A stretch of DNA of 64,000 nucleotides from Mogibacterium sp. (GCA_017512145.1 JAFWHB010000032.1:211513-275512), one strand, 5' to 3'; positions 25,361 to 34,030 are shown, counted from the first letter of the stretch. A program made the numbers and translations. The notes: a model not told the origin generated them from the sequence alone.

Positions 25361-25397
25361 AAAAACAGCCGATTATCATGATGATTTCGGCTGTTTT
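25361..25397 (-). terminator. Rho-independent terminator after the DUF1667/oxidoreductase operon
   Basis: Stem AAAACAGCCGA/TCGGCTGTTTT with a 14-nt loop, followed on the minus strand by a T run (TTTTTTG). It separates the redox operon from the Tad operon. Confidence 0.88.
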
Positions 25398-25486
25398 CAT
25401 GTATTCTTCAATTTTACTATCAGCTTATGCGGGCTATTGGGAGATTATCTCCCCAGAACCACACGCGCTACCAAGGACGCCTCTAG

Positions 25487-25840
25487 TTATCTCTCCGCAT
25501 TACCGGTGATGATGACAGGCACTCCTGTACCTGCTACATCGCTTATCAGTACATCACCGATCGATGCCGGGAGGTCAGCTTTGGCTGCTTTGATCTCTGC
25601 AACGACATCGAAGATCTTGTCCTTAGGGATCGGAGTAGCGGTCTTGACCGGTACTGGCATCCCGTTAACGCAGGTAGCTGTTGTCGTGACCATTCTTGTT
25701 GGAGATGATACTTCCTGCTCGGCGTAACGCTTGCCGATACCGCAGGTGTTACCGGTAACCGAGACAGCTTTGCCGTCTTCTACTTCAACGACCAGTGAGC
25801 ACCCCATCGGGCACCCGATGCATGTTAGATTCCTGATCAT
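25487..25840 (-). CDS. DUF1667 protein, small subunit of a glycerol-3-phosphate-type oxidoreductase
   Basis: A 117-residue protein beginning MIRNLTCIGCPMGCSLVVE, with the C-x2-C-x3-C cluster and a fourth cysteine at GNTCGIG. These are the DUF1667 signature. The family is almost always encoded directly after an FAD oxidoreductase and a GlpA-like dehydrogenase in anaerobes, as here, and probably carries a metal or Fe-S site in the same complex. It overlaps the preceding gene by 4 nt. Confidence 0.9.
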   Translation of the reverse strand: MIRNLTCIGCPMGCSLVVEVEDGKAVSVTGNTCGIGKRYAEQEVSSPTRMVTTTATCVNGMPVPVKTATPIPKDKIFDVVAEIKAAKADLPASIGDVLISDVAGTGVPVIITGNAER

Positions 25841-27108
25841 GCTTCACCTCCCTCGAGCACAACTCTGATGTCGCCGTCGACATCCTCAAGTACGCTCTTT
25901 CTAAGTATCACATCCTCCATCTCACTTGGAACGACAATGGTACGCCTCTTGCTCGCAAGCTCCCTGTCTCCGCACATGAGACGGATGGTGACTTTGCGAA
26001 TTACAGAACCGACACGGAATCTGATATGGATGTCTTCTTCGATATTGCCTGTGTCGATCGTGACAGGCACGGTGTATCTCACGCCATCGCAAGGGATGAC
26101 ATTGACGATATTCTCAGGGTTAGCCTTCTTGCCGTGTCTCAGTATGAATTCGGCTGCATGTCTTCCTGCACGGTCTGCCTCCTCCGAAACATAGTCGACA
26201 AGGTCGTGAACGTGCAGTACATTGCCGCAGGCGAAGATTCCCGGAACATCTGTCTCGAGTCTGTCGTCGACAAATGGTCCGTTCGTAACGCGGTTGATGC
26301 CGACTCCGGCAGTTAACGATAATTCATTCTCAGGTATAAGTCCGCATGAGAGGAGCAAAGTGTCACATTCGTAGAACTCCTCAGTACCCGGGATGACTTT
26401 GCCGCCAGGTCCTACCTCAGCGATCGTAACACCTTCGAGCTGTCTCTTGCCCTTGATATCCACTACTGTATGGCTCAGCTTGAGCGGGATGCCAAAGTCA
26501 TCAAGACACTGGACTATGTTACGTTTGAGGCCTCCTGAATACGGCATCAGCTCTGCTACGAGCTTGACATGAGCTCCCTCGAGAGTCATTCTCCTTGCCA
26601 TGATAAGACCGATGTCTCCGGAGCCGAGTATTACTACTTCCTTGCCCGGGACATAGCCCTCGCAGTTGACGAGCTTCTGAGCTGCACCTGCAGTATAGAT
26701 ACCCTGTGGTCTCATGCCGGGGATGTTGAGAGCGCCTCTTGGTCTCTCGCGGCAGCCCATTGCGAGAACGATGGCTTCAGCCTTAACAACGCGCATTCCG
26801 TAGCGCTTGCTGACGATCGTTATCTCTCTCTCAGGACTGATCGAAACGACCATCGAGCTTGTCTCGCATCTTATGCCGAGTTCTCTGACCTTATTGATGA
26901 ATCTGCCGGCATACTCAGGTCCTGTCAGCTCCTCCTTGAAGGTGTGCAGGCCAAATCCGTTGTGTATGCACTGGTTCAGTATTCCACCGAGCTTCTCGTC
27001 TCTCTCATAGATTACTATATTGTCGATCCCTGCCTTGCGTGCGGAGACTGCAGCAGCAAGACCTGCCGGCCCTGCGCCTATAATAGCCAGATCTACATGT
27101 CTATCCAT
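25837..27108 (-). CDS. FAD-dependent NAD(P)/FAD oxidoreductase, GlpB-like partner
   Basis: A 423-residue flavoprotein of the pyridine nucleotide-disulfide family. FAD site LAIIGAGPAGLAAAVSARKAG at residue 6, second Rossmann GSGDIGLIMARRMTLEGA near 160, and an FAD-closing motif VPGIFACGNVLHVHDLVDYVSEEA near 290. Between the GlpA-like dehydrogenase and DUF1667, it probably passes electrons from substrate to NAD or another carrier. It overlaps both neighbours (8 and 4 nt). Ribosome site GCGGAGGTGAAGAAGA. Confidence 0.88.
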   Translation of the reverse strand: MDRHVDLAIIGAGPAGLAAAVSARKAGIDNIVIYERDEKLGGILNQCIHNGFGLHTFKEELTGPEYAGRFINKVRELGIRCETSSMVVSISPEREITIVSKRYGMRVVKAEAIVLAMGCRERPRGALNIPGMRPQGIYTAGAAQKLVNCEGYVPGKEVVILGSGDIGLIMARRMTLEGAHVKLVAELMPYSGGLKRNIVQCLDDFGIPLKLSHTVVDIKGKRQLEGVTIAEVGPGGKVIPGTEEFYECDTLLLSCGLIPENELSLTAGVGINRVTNGPFVDDRLETDVPGIFACGNVLHVHDLVDYVSEEADRAGRHAAEFILRHGKKANPENIVNVIPCDGVRYTVPVTIDTGNIEEDIHIRFRVGSVIRKVTIRLMCGDRELASKRRTIVVPSEMEDVILRKSVLEDVDGDIRVVLEGGEA

Positions 27109-28513
27109 TCTTCTTCACCTCCGCATAAGAAATACCGAGTTCATGTGCAAGCATGTCCATTACCTTAGGCTGGCAGAAGCCGCCCTGGCACCTTCCCATT
27201 CCTGCTCTGACTCTTCTCTTGACACCATCAAGAGTAGTTGCTCCGAGAGGTCTTCTTATAGCATCGAGGATCTCGCCTTCGCTTATTTCTTCGCATCTGC
27301 AGACGATCTGGCCGTAGTCAGGTCTCTGTCCGACAAGACGTCTTCTCTCGCTGACAGGCATCTCGGCTACTCTAGGTATTCCGAGCCTTGTAGGGTCAAA
27401 GTACGGGTTCTCTGAAGGCTCAAGTATCCTGCAGACAATATCGCCTACATAAGGGCCGATAGCAGGAGCACTCGAAAGTCCCGGCGACTCGATGCCTGCA
27501 ACATCGATAAAGCCTCCCACTTTGTCATCTTCCTGAATGATGAAGTCACCCGTATTGCCCGTGGATCTCAGGCCTGAGAAGGAAGTTATGACTTTGTTGT
27601 ACGGGATATCTTTGATCGAAAGCGCGCTCTTCGCTCTAACTGTTCCGATTCCGTCACTTGTTGTACCGATATTCTCCTTGTCTTCTATATCGTAGGCTGT
27701 CGGTCCTACGAGCAGGTTGCCATGGACCGTAGGAGTTACGAGAACTCCCTTTCCCATCCTGGTTGGGATCTGGAATATGGTGTGAGTAACTGTCTTGCCG
27801 GCACTCTTGTCCATCAGCATGTATTCGCCCTTCCTTGCGACGATGCTGAATGAAGGTTCGCAGACCATGTTATGGATCTTATCTGTATAGACACCTGCGC
27901 AGTTGACAACACACTTCGCCCTGAATACACCATTAGTGGTCTCGATACGGAACTTGTACTGATCTGATTCTGTGCTGATACCTGTAACTTCAGTACTGAG
28001 GCTGAACTCAGCGCCATTATGATATGCATTCTCTGCATACGCCAGTGTCAGTTCGAACGGGCACACAATGCCTGAGCTCGGCACATGGATCGCAGCATAG
28101 ACACCATCTGCAAGTCCCGGCTCCAGCTCAAGAGCCTCTTCTCTTGTAAGGAGTCTTATGTCCGGCACCCCATTTCTTACTCCGCGCTCCATGAGGCCCT
28201 CAAGCACCGGAATATCTTCTTCAGAAAACCCTAGTACCATTGCGCCAATTCTCTTGAAAGGAACGTCAAGATCCTCCGCTACCTGATCCATCATCTGATT
28301 GCCCCTTACATTAAGAAGCGCCTTGAGAGAACCAGGTTCAGCATCAAAGCCTGCATGAATGATCGCGCTGTTTGCCTTGCTGGTGCCCTCGCAGACATCG
28401 CTTTCCTTGTCTACGACGAGCACACTCAGCTCATACCGGGAAAGCTCTCTGGCTATACTGCAGCCAACGACGCCTGCCCCGATGATCACTACGTCATAAT
28501 TTCTGTTATTCAT
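27101..28513 (-). CDS. GlpA-like FAD glycerol-3-phosphate dehydrogenase with BFD Fe-S domain
   Basis: A 470-residue protein. N-terminal DAO domain with VVIIGAGVVGCSIARELSRYE, then NSAIIHAGFDAEPGSLKA, and a C-terminal BFD-like [2Fe-2S] domain (VCRCEEISEGEILDAIRR, then RRVRAGMGRCQGGFCQPKV) supplying four cysteines. This composition matches the anaerobic glycerol-3-phosphate dehydrogenase family, though related enzymes act on 2-hydroxyglutarate or other substrates. No glpK or glpF lies nearby, so the substrate is not settled. Ribosome site AAAGGAAATATT. Confidence 0.85.
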   Translation of the reverse strand: MNNRNYDVVIIGAGVVGCSIARELSRYELSVLVVDKESDVCEGTSKANSAIIHAGFDAEPGSLKALLNVRGNQMMDQVAEDLDVPFKRIGAMVLGFSEEDIPVLEGLMERGVRNGVPDIRLLTREEALELEPGLADGVYAAIHVPSSGIVCPFELTLAYAENAYHNGAEFSLSTEVTGISTESDQYKFRIETTNGVFRAKCVVNCAGVYTDKIHNMVCEPSFSIVARKGEYMLMDKSAGKTVTHTIFQIPTRMGKGVLVTPTVHGNLLVGPTAYDIEDKENIGTTSDGIGTVRAKSALSIKDIPYNKVITSFSGLRSTGNTGDFIIQEDDKVGGFIDVAGIESPGLSSAPAIGPYVGDIVCRILEPSENPYFDPTRLGIPRVAEMPVSERRRLVGQRPDYGQIVCRCEEISEGEILDAIRRPLGATTLDGVKRRVRAGMGRCQGGFCQPKVMDMLAHELGISYAEVKKNG

Positions 28514-28595
28514 AATATTTCCTTTAACACTTGGTAAGAAATACAGTTTTAATAATTATATCACTTAAAGGCTCTTAGAACTACTTGTATAGCAA

Positions 28596-28623
28596 AACAG
28601 ACCCGCGCTATCGCGAGTCTGTT
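28596..28623 (-). terminator. Rho-independent terminator after the CofE-like gene
   Basis: Stem AACAGAC-CCGCG/CGCG-A-GTCTGTT with one mismatch and a 4-nt loop, followed on the minus strand by a TTTTG tract, 23 nt after the stop codon. Confidence 0.82.
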
Positions 28624-28645
28624 CATGGTCTCTTAGTTTGTGTGA

Positions 28646-29845
28646 TTAAAGGCCTGTTGTGTAGTTGTCGAAGTAACCCTGGATGTAAACAACCGGTGTT
28701 CCCTTATCTCCGGAGCCGGATGTGAGGTCACAGAGTGATCCGATCAGGTCTGTAAGTCTTCTAGGTGTTGTTCCCTCAGATGCCATGTTGCCGACAAGGT
28801 CTGAATCCTTCTCGAGGATAGCCTGTGAAATAGCCTTCTTGAGTTCCTCACCTGAAAGGTTGGAATAATCGTTGTCTGCGAGATACTTGAGCTTGAGCTC
28901 ATTAGGTGTTCCCTCGAGTCCAGCTGTATAAGCCGGTGAAACTACAGGGTCAGCGAGCTCCCAGATCTTTCCTACCGGATCCTTGAAAGCGCCGTCGCCG
29001 TAAACCATTACTTCTACGTGCTTGCCTGTCTTATCCTTCATCTCTGCCTGGATCTCGTTAACGAGGAGCTGGCAGTCTCTTGGGAAAAGCTTTACAGTCT
29101 CTTCAGTAGCCTTGTTGGAACCGAGGAGTCCGTACTTCTCATTGTAGCCGCTGCCATCAACAGGAGCATTCAGGATCTCATCCATGCCATAAACGTTAGC
29201 GCCGTGGCTGCGGAGGATTCTCTTAGTACGTGCTCTTGTATGGATGTCGCAAGTGATAACGTTGTTGGTATAGTTGAGGATCTCTTCTGCGTGGTTAGCG
29301 AAAATGATCTCAACCTCAGCGCCCATCTCCTTGATCAGGTCGCCATAGTATGCTACATAGTCAACACCTGTGAACTGGTGTCTGTTCTCACCAAAGAGTT
29401 CTCTGTATTTCTCAAGTGTCAGTACGTCGCTGTAAGGGTTAACGCCTGCAGCATCGATCTGATCCATTGTAAGAAGAGCATTACCTACTTCGTCTGATGG
29501 ATAGCTAAGCATGAGAACTACTTTCTTAGCGCCCTTTGCCATCCCCCTGAGACAAATAGCGAATCTGTTCCTTGAGAGGATCGGCCAGATTATACCGATA
29601 GTATCACCACCGAGCTTTGCCTTGACATCCTCAGCGATAGCATCAACTGTCGCATAGTTGCCCTGACATCTGGCAACAACGGATTCTGTAATGCAGAGAA
29701 CGTCTCTGTCTCTGATTTCAAATCCATCGGACTTAGCAGCAGCAAGAACGCTCTCTACTACCTGCTTGCCAAGATCATCTCCCTCACGGAAAATCGGACA
29801 TCTGATTCCACGTGATACTGTCCCAACTCTTCTTTCTGTGCTCAT
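28646..29845 (-). CDS. CofE/FbiB-like (coenzyme F420:L-glutamate ligase family) protein
   Basis: A 399-residue cytosolic protein. The N-terminal region resembles the F420-0 gamma-glutamyl ligase fold (GIRCPIFREGDDL, then DVLCITESVVARCQGN and IGIIWPILSRNRFAICLRGMAKGA). The later part contains VMVYGDGAFKDPVGKIWELADP. Members with this layout are widespread in Clostridia that do not make F420, where their function is unknown. No F420 biosynthesis gene is in this window. It is a single-gene transcript, with its own promoter and terminator. Ribosome site CAGGAGGGAAACTA. Confidence 0.82.
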   Translation of the reverse strand: MSTERRVGTVSRGIRCPIFREGDDLGKQVVESVLAAAKSDGFEIRDRDVLCITESVVARCQGNYATVDAIAEDVKAKLGGDTIGIIWPILSRNRFAICLRGMAKGAKKVVLMLSYPSDEVGNALLTMDQIDAAGVNPYSDVLTLEKYRELFGENRHQFTGVDYVAYYGDLIKEMGAEVEIIFANHAEEILNYTNNVITCDIHTRARTKRILRSHGANVYGMDEILNAPVDGSGYNEKYGLLGSNKATEETVKLFPRDCQLLVNEIQAEMKDKTGKHVEVMVYGDGAFKDPVGKIWELADPVVSPAYTAGLEGTPNELKLKYLADNDYSNLSGEELKKAISQAILEKDSDLVGNMASEGTTPRRLTDLIGSLCDLTSGSGDKGTPVVYIQGYFDNYTTGL

Positions 29846-29929
29846 TAGTTTCCCTCCTGTATGTCATTGAGCGCAGCGATGCTTAAGTGCCTCCGCTGCT
29901 CATTTAAATGCCTTATCTAAAGCCAAGTT

Positions 29930-29959
29930 ATTGTACCACTGCCATAAGAATTACTTCAA
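29930..29959 (-). promoter_or_regulatory. Promoter of the CofE-like gene
   Basis: TTGAAG (29959-29954) and TACAAT (29935-29930) on the minus strand, 18 nt apart. The leader that follows has a hairpin (GAGCAGCG ... CGCTGCGCTC, about 29870-29905). The rest of 29960-30083 shows no gene. Confidence 0.65.
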
Positions 29960-30083
29960 TAAAGAATACTATAATGGCGGTGAATTTTAGGTGAATTATT
30001 GAGCAAAATCCCCCATATAGTCGGACTGAATAGTCAATCTCCTCTGCAATGTTCGGAAACACTGCTGTCATGAACAGCTCTGA

Positions 30084-30746
30084 TTATTCGTGTTTCTCTA
30101 CGATCTCGCCGCTGTTCTTGTAAATGCAGTTCTCAGGAACTACTCCGCGGACGCATGAAGTCGGATAAACATTGCTGTTCCTGCCGATGACAGTTCCAGG
30201 GTTGCAGACTGAGTTGCAGCCAACCTCAACATGATCGCCGAGCATAGCTCCGAACTTCTTGATACCGGTCTCGATATTCTCAGTGCCATTGTGGACTACG
30301 ACAAGCTTCTTATCTGACTTTACATTAGAAGTGATCGAGCCAGCGCCCATATGGCTGTAATAACCTAGGATCGAATCTCCTACATAATTATAGTGCGGAG
30401 TCTGTACATGGTCAAAGAGAATGACATTCTTAAGCTCGACAGAGTTGCCGACAACACAGTCAGCGCCTACAAGAGCGGATCCCCTGACAAAGGCACAATG
30501 TCTTACCTCAGTATTCGGACCAATGATGCATGGTGCACCAAGATAAGCCGAAGGAAAAACCTTAGCAGTCTTGTGGACCCATACATTCTCACTGACCTCA
30601 TCATACTCAGCAGGATCCAGAGTCTTGCCAAGCTCGAGGATGAAATCCTTGATACCCTTCAGAGCCTCCCACGGATAAGTGAACTGACCCAGATAATCCT
30701 TAGCCAGCGTATGATCAAGATCGTACAAATCTCTAATAGTATACAT
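30084..30746 (-). CDS. Left-handed beta-helix acetyltransferase related to GlmU C-terminus
   Basis: A 220-residue hexapeptide-repeat protein: ENVWVHKTAKVFPSAYLGAP, CIIGPNTEVRHCAFVRGSA, VVGNSVELKNVILFDH, then GHxGAGS-type MGAGSITSNVKSD and TVIGRNSNVYPTSCVRG. The repeats match the acetyltransferase half of GlmU, while the uridylyltransferase domain is missing. The first 60 residues (YTIRDLYDLDHTLAKDYLGQF) are family-specific. Next to glmM and nagB, a role in UDP-GlcNAc or amino-sugar metabolism is likely. Ribosome site AAAGGTTAGTAGATAATT. Confidence 0.78.
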   Translation of the reverse strand: MYTIRDLYDLDHTLAKDYLGQFTYPWEALKGIKDFILELGKTLDPAEYDEVSENVWVHKTAKVFPSAYLGAPCIIGPNTEVRHCAFVRGSALVGADCVVGNSVELKNVILFDHVQTPHYNYVGDSILGYYSHMGAGSITSNVKSDKKLVVVHNGTENIETGIKKFGAMLGDHVEVGCNSVCNPGTVIGRNSNVYPTSCVRGVVPENCIYKNSGEIVEKHE

Positions 30747-30828
30747 AATTATCTACTAACCTTTCTTATTAAGCTAATCAAGCATCATAAATCAAAGACA
30801 AAATGTTAACATTGCCCGAGAAAACTTG

Positions 30829-30905
30829 AGACCACTGCGGAGCGAGAATCCCGCAGGATGCTGACGTAAGGCAGCTTCCGAGGACTCGAGCGAAGCAGTC
30901 GGTCT
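30829..30905. repeat. Long bulged palindromic element between glmM and the acetyltransferase gene
   Basis: Outer arms AGACCACTGC (30829-30838) and GCAGTCGGTCT (30895-30905) pair over 10 bp with one bulged G. Inside are further pairings (GAATCC with GGACTC including one wobble, GCTG with CAGC). Composition is GC-richer than its surroundings. There is no T run, so it is not a standard terminator. It may be a dispersed REP-like element or a processed RNA hairpin. Confidence 0.45.
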
Positions 30906-30910
30906 TCCGT

Positions 30911-32260
30911 TTACTCCGCAATGTGTCCTTTTTCTTTGATTACGGCGATAACTTGATCTACGTATTTCTCACAGATCTCATCGCTGCCTGCTTCTACCAT
31001 TACTCTGATTACAGGCTCTGTTCCTGATTCACGAACGAGGATACGTCCATCGTCTCCGAGAGCCTCGGTAACCTTTGCAACTGCTGCCTGAACATCAGGA
31101 TCGTTCTGTGCATCCGGTTTGCTCTTGACTCTTACATTCTTGAGAACCTGCGGATAGAAGACTACAGGAGCAGCAAGCTCGCTCATCTTCTTCTTTCTTG
31201 CAAGCATTACTTCCATCATCTTGAGTGATGTCAGGATTCCGTCACCTGTTGTAGCGTACTTAGTGAAAATAATGTGTCCGCTCTGCTCTCCACCGATACG
31301 GTTGCCGGTCTGGACCATATTCTCATAAACGTACTTGTCGCCGACTTTGGTCTTGTCGTAGTCGATGCCTACTGCATCAAGAGCTTTGTACAGTCCGAAG
31401 TTGGACATTACTGTTGTTACGACTTTGTTATTGAGGAGTTTGCCTCTCTCCTTCATGTAGAGGCCATAGATGTAGAGGATGTGGTCACCGGTGATGACAT
31501 TACCCTTCTCGTCTACGCAGAGGCAGCGGTCAGCATCGCCATCATATGCAAAACCGACATCGAGGCCCTTGTCTACTACGAACTTCTGCAGATGCTCGAT
31601 ATGTGTGGATCCGCAGTTAGTGTTGATGTTGTAGCCATCCGGTTCGTCATTCATTACATAGAGCTTTGCTCCAAGAGCATCGAAGACGCCCTTAGCGATC
31701 TGCCATGCAGCACCGTTCGCAACATCGAGACCAACCTTGACATCCTTGAAGCTGTACTTTGACATCGAAATAAGATATCCGATGTAACGGTTACGTCCGC
31801 TGACATAGTCGACTGTACGTCCGATCTCGTCTCTCTCTGCAAGAGGCAGCTCCATCTGTCCGTCGATGTAAGCTTCGATTCTCAGCAGAGTTTCCTCGTC
31901 CATCTTCTCGCCGTTGTTGTTGACGATCTTGATGCCGTTGTCATAGAACGGATTGTGCGATGCAGAGATCATGATTCCGCAGTCAAAGTCATCAACTCTT
32001 GCGATATATGAAACTGATGGTGTTGTTGTTACGTGCATGATATATGCGTCAGCACCGCTGGCCATGAGGCCTGTGCAAAGTGCATACTCGAACATATAGC
32101 TTGAACGTCTTGTGTCCTTGCCGATTACGACCTTAGCCTTCTTGTCGAGTCTCTTGCCGTAGTACCAGCCGAGAAAACGTCCGATCTTGATAGCATGTTC
32201 AAATGTAAGATTCTTGTTAGCCTCACCTCTGAAGCCATCAGTACCAAAATACTTACCCAT
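30911..32260 (-). CDS. glmM: Phosphoglucosamine mutase
   Basis: A 449-residue enzyme that interconverts glucosamine-6-P and glucosamine-1-P for UDP-GlcNAc and peptidoglycan synthesis. Motifs: YFGTDGFRGEANK at the start, the phosphoserine loop MISASHNPFYDNGIK near residue 100, the metal loop AYDGDADRCLCVDEKG near 240, sugar loop GGEQSGHIIF near 325, and phosphate site RESGTEPVIRVMVE near 408. Ribosome site TAAGGAGAGTAATA. Confidence 0.96.
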   Translation of the reverse strand: MGKYFGTDGFRGEANKNLTFEHAIKIGRFLGWYYGKRLDKKAKVVIGKDTRRSSYMFEYALCTGLMASGADAYIMHVTTTPSVSYIARVDDFDCGIMISASHNPFYDNGIKIVNNNGEKMDEETLLRIEAYIDGQMELPLAERDEIGRTVDYVSGRNRYIGYLISMSKYSFKDVKVGLDVANGAAWQIAKGVFDALGAKLYVMNDEPDGYNINTNCGSTHIEHLQKFVVDKGLDVGFAYDGDADRCLCVDEKGNVITGDHILYIYGLYMKERGKLLNNKVVTTVMSNFGLYKALDAVGIDYDKTKVGDKYVYENMVQTGNRIGGEQSGHIIFTKYATTGDGILTSLKMMEVMLARKKKMSELAAPVVFYPQVLKNVRVKSKPDAQNDPDVQAAVAKVTEALGDDGRILVRESGTEPVIRVMVEAGSDEICEKYVDQVIAVIKEKGHIAE

Positions 32261-32291
32261 TATTACTCTCCTTAATAGTCTTTTCAGTAAA

Positions 32292-32320
32292 GATGACAGG
32301 AGAATCGTCCCCCTGTCATC
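32292..32320 (-). terminator. Terminator after nagB
   Basis: Stem GATGACAGG/CCTGTCATC with an 11-nt loop, followed on the minus strand by TTTACTG. It lies 7 nt after the nagB stop and before glmM, so partial read-through is possible. Confidence 0.65.
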
Positions 32321-32326
32321 AGATTA

Positions 32327-33130
32327 TTACAGTCTCTGGTCTTTCTCGATATCGAGGAAGTACTTATATGTGTCTACTGTAAGTTCGCCGCATGCTTCTT
32401 CATCACATGCGATGATAGCACCGTTATGCATCTGAAGTGCTGAGCATGTCCACTTCTGGCTTACTCCGCCCTCAACTACTGCTGCCATAGCTCTTGCCTT
32501 GTTGTGGCCGCTGATAAGAACGAGGACTTCCTTGGAGTCGGTTACTGTTCCGATTCCTACTGAAAGTGCCTGAGCAGGAACTGCTTCAGGGTCATTTCCG
32601 AAGAATCTTGAGTTAACGATTCTTGTATCTGTTGTAAGATTTCTTACTCCTGTGCGGGATGTGAGTGATGTGTAAGGCTCATTGAATGCAAGGTGTCCGT
32701 CAACACCGATGCCGCCCATGAAGAGATCGATTCCGCCGTAGCTTGCGATCTTCTCTTCGTAACGTGCACATTCACCTTCCGGATCATCAGTCATACCATT
32801 GAGGATATTGATATTCTCAGGCTTCATATCTACAAGATGATCGAAGAAATTATCATGCATGAAGTACCAGTAGCTCTGATCATGCTCATGTGGGAGTCCG
32901 AGGTACTCGTCCATGTTGAATGTTACTACGTTCCTGAATGAAAGCTCGCCGGCAACATTCTTCTTGATAAGCTCTTTATATACTCCGATTGGGGATGATC
33001 CTGTAGGAAGTCCGAGAACGAAAGGTCTCGAAGCCTCAGGGCCTGCTTCATGAGCTTTGATCTTGTCTGCGATATAATCAGCAGCCCATTTGCACATCTT
33101 GTTATAATCGTCCTGAATTACTACTCTCAT
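32327..33130 (-). CDS. nagB: Glucosamine-6-phosphate deaminase
   Basis: A 267-residue enzyme converting glucosamine-6-P to fructose-6-P and ammonia. ATG at 33130 follows AAAGGAGTATAAGACA; an in-frame ATG 60 nt upstream has no ribosome site. Motifs: VLGLPTGSSPIGVYKELI, TFNMDEYLGLPHEHDQSYWYFM, MGGIGVDGHLAFNEPYTSL and GHNKARAM. Length matches the family. It and glmM sit at the same branch point with opposite flux; nagB has its own promoter and terminator. Confidence 0.96.
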   Translation of the reverse strand: MRVVIQDDYNKMCKWAADYIADKIKAHEAGPEASRPFVLGLPTGSSPIGVYKELIKKNVAGELSFRNVVTFNMDEYLGLPHEHDQSYWYFMHDNFFDHLVDMKPENINILNGMTDDPEGECARYEEKIASYGGIDLFMGGIGVDGHLAFNEPYTSLTSRTGVRNLTTDTRIVNSRFFGNDPEAVPAQALSVGIGTVTDSKEVLVLISGHNKARAMAAVVEGGVSQKWTCSALQMHNGAIIACDEEACGELTVDTYKYFLDIEKDQRL

Positions 33131-33189
33131 TGTCTTATACTCCTTTAAAACATCTGAAACAGAATTTAGCTGTATATTTGATGTAAGCA

Positions 33190-33254
33190 TTGAAATTTCA
33201 AGCTTTACGGCATTTTACGGTTGAATTATAACATCTGGTATCTTACTCGGTAAA
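33190..33254 (-). promoter_or_regulatory. nagB promoter with downstream palindrome
   Basis: TTTACC (33254-33249) and TATAAT (33230-33225) on the minus strand, 18 nt apart. Downstream lies a perfect 12-bp palindrome TTGAAATTTCAA (33190-33201), about 20 nt after the expected start, which is a plausible operator. The -10 is strong, the -35 moderate. Confidence 0.6.
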
Positions 33255-33273
33255 TATGGGCATGAGAATTTTA

Positions 33274-33302
33274 TTGAATTTATACTCCTGTAGGAGTATA
33301 GT
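33274..33302 (+). promoter_or_regulatory. Promoter with embedded 20-bp palindrome for the DUF3990/XRE pair
   Basis: TTGAAT (33274-33279) and TATAGT (33297-33302) are separated by 17 nt. A perfect palindrome with 9-bp arms TATACTCCT/AGGAGTATA and a 2-bp centre fills 33281-33300, covering the spacer and most of the -10. This is the place expected for an operator of an autoregulating antitoxin. Only the plus-strand pair lies downstream. Confidence 0.65.
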
Positions 33303-33360
33303 CAGAACAGATAGATGAAATTCTTTCCCAAATACTAACTATTCATCCGGAGCGTGCTAC

Positions 33361-34020
33361 ATGATCCGCACTATTTATTACGGCTCACCTAATATCATAC
33401 GTACACCGACGTTCGGCAGCGGCAATCCATACAATGACTTTGGCCTGGGATTCTATTGCACGGATAATCCTGTCCTTGCCAGAGAATGGGCTGTCTCGCG
33501 CAACCATAATGGCTTTGTCAGCAAATACAGTCTCAACGATGCCGGACTCAGAATCATCGATCTTGGCAGCCCGCAGTATGGCATACTTCATTGGATCAGC
33601 GTTCTGGCAAGTTACCGGGAATTCGACACCCCTACTTCGCTGGCTTATCAGGGCAAGGAATACGTCAGGAGCACTTTCTCTGTGGACTACCAGAACACAG
33701 ATTGCCTCATTGGCTACAGAGCCGATAACAGCAACTTCATGTTCGCGCAGGATTTCCTCAATGGTCTCATTACATACGAGCAGCTGAGAGATGCCGTAAA
33801 ACTTGGCAATACAGGCAGGCAATTCGTCCTCAAGAGCAACAGAGCTTTCGACAGGATCGTTTACGAAGGATACGAGCCTGCTTATTACAGCGAAATTTTT
33901 CCGGGTAAAGTTACCCGTGATCTTAATGCAGTCAGGAAAGCTTCCGGCGATAGCCACGGAATGTATATAGAGCAGATACTTGATGAAGGGATCCAGCCTT
34001 ACGATCCGAGACTAGGGTAA
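33361..34020 (+). CDS. DUF3990 protein, probable ADP-ribosyltransferase-fold toxin
   Basis: A 219-residue soluble protein. The N-terminal segment IYYGSPNIIRTPTF, then NDFGLGFYCTDNPVLAREWA matches DUF3990, an ADP-ribosyltransferase-like family (usual form YHGS...DFGKGFY; here Tyr replaces the usual His). The protein continues with FMFAQDFLNGLITYEQL and VYEGYEPAYYSEIFPG. DUF3990 genes commonly sit beside XRE regulators, and the next gene, 10 nt on, encodes one. A toxin role is inferred. This is one of the few plus-strand genes in the window. Ribosome site CCGGAGCGTGCTAC. Confidence 0.75.
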   Translation: MIRTIYYGSPNIIRTPTFGSGNPYNDFGLGFYCTDNPVLAREWAVSRNHNGFVSKYSLNDAGLRIIDLGSPQYGILHWISVLASYREFDTPTSLAYQGKEYVRSTFSVDYQNTDCLIGYRADNSNFMFAQDFLNGLITYEQLRDAVKLGNTGRQFVLKSNRAFDRIVYEGYEPAYYSEIFPGKVTRDLNAVRKASGDSHGMYIEQILDEGIQPYDPRLG

Positions 34021-34030
34021 ATCAATCAAT

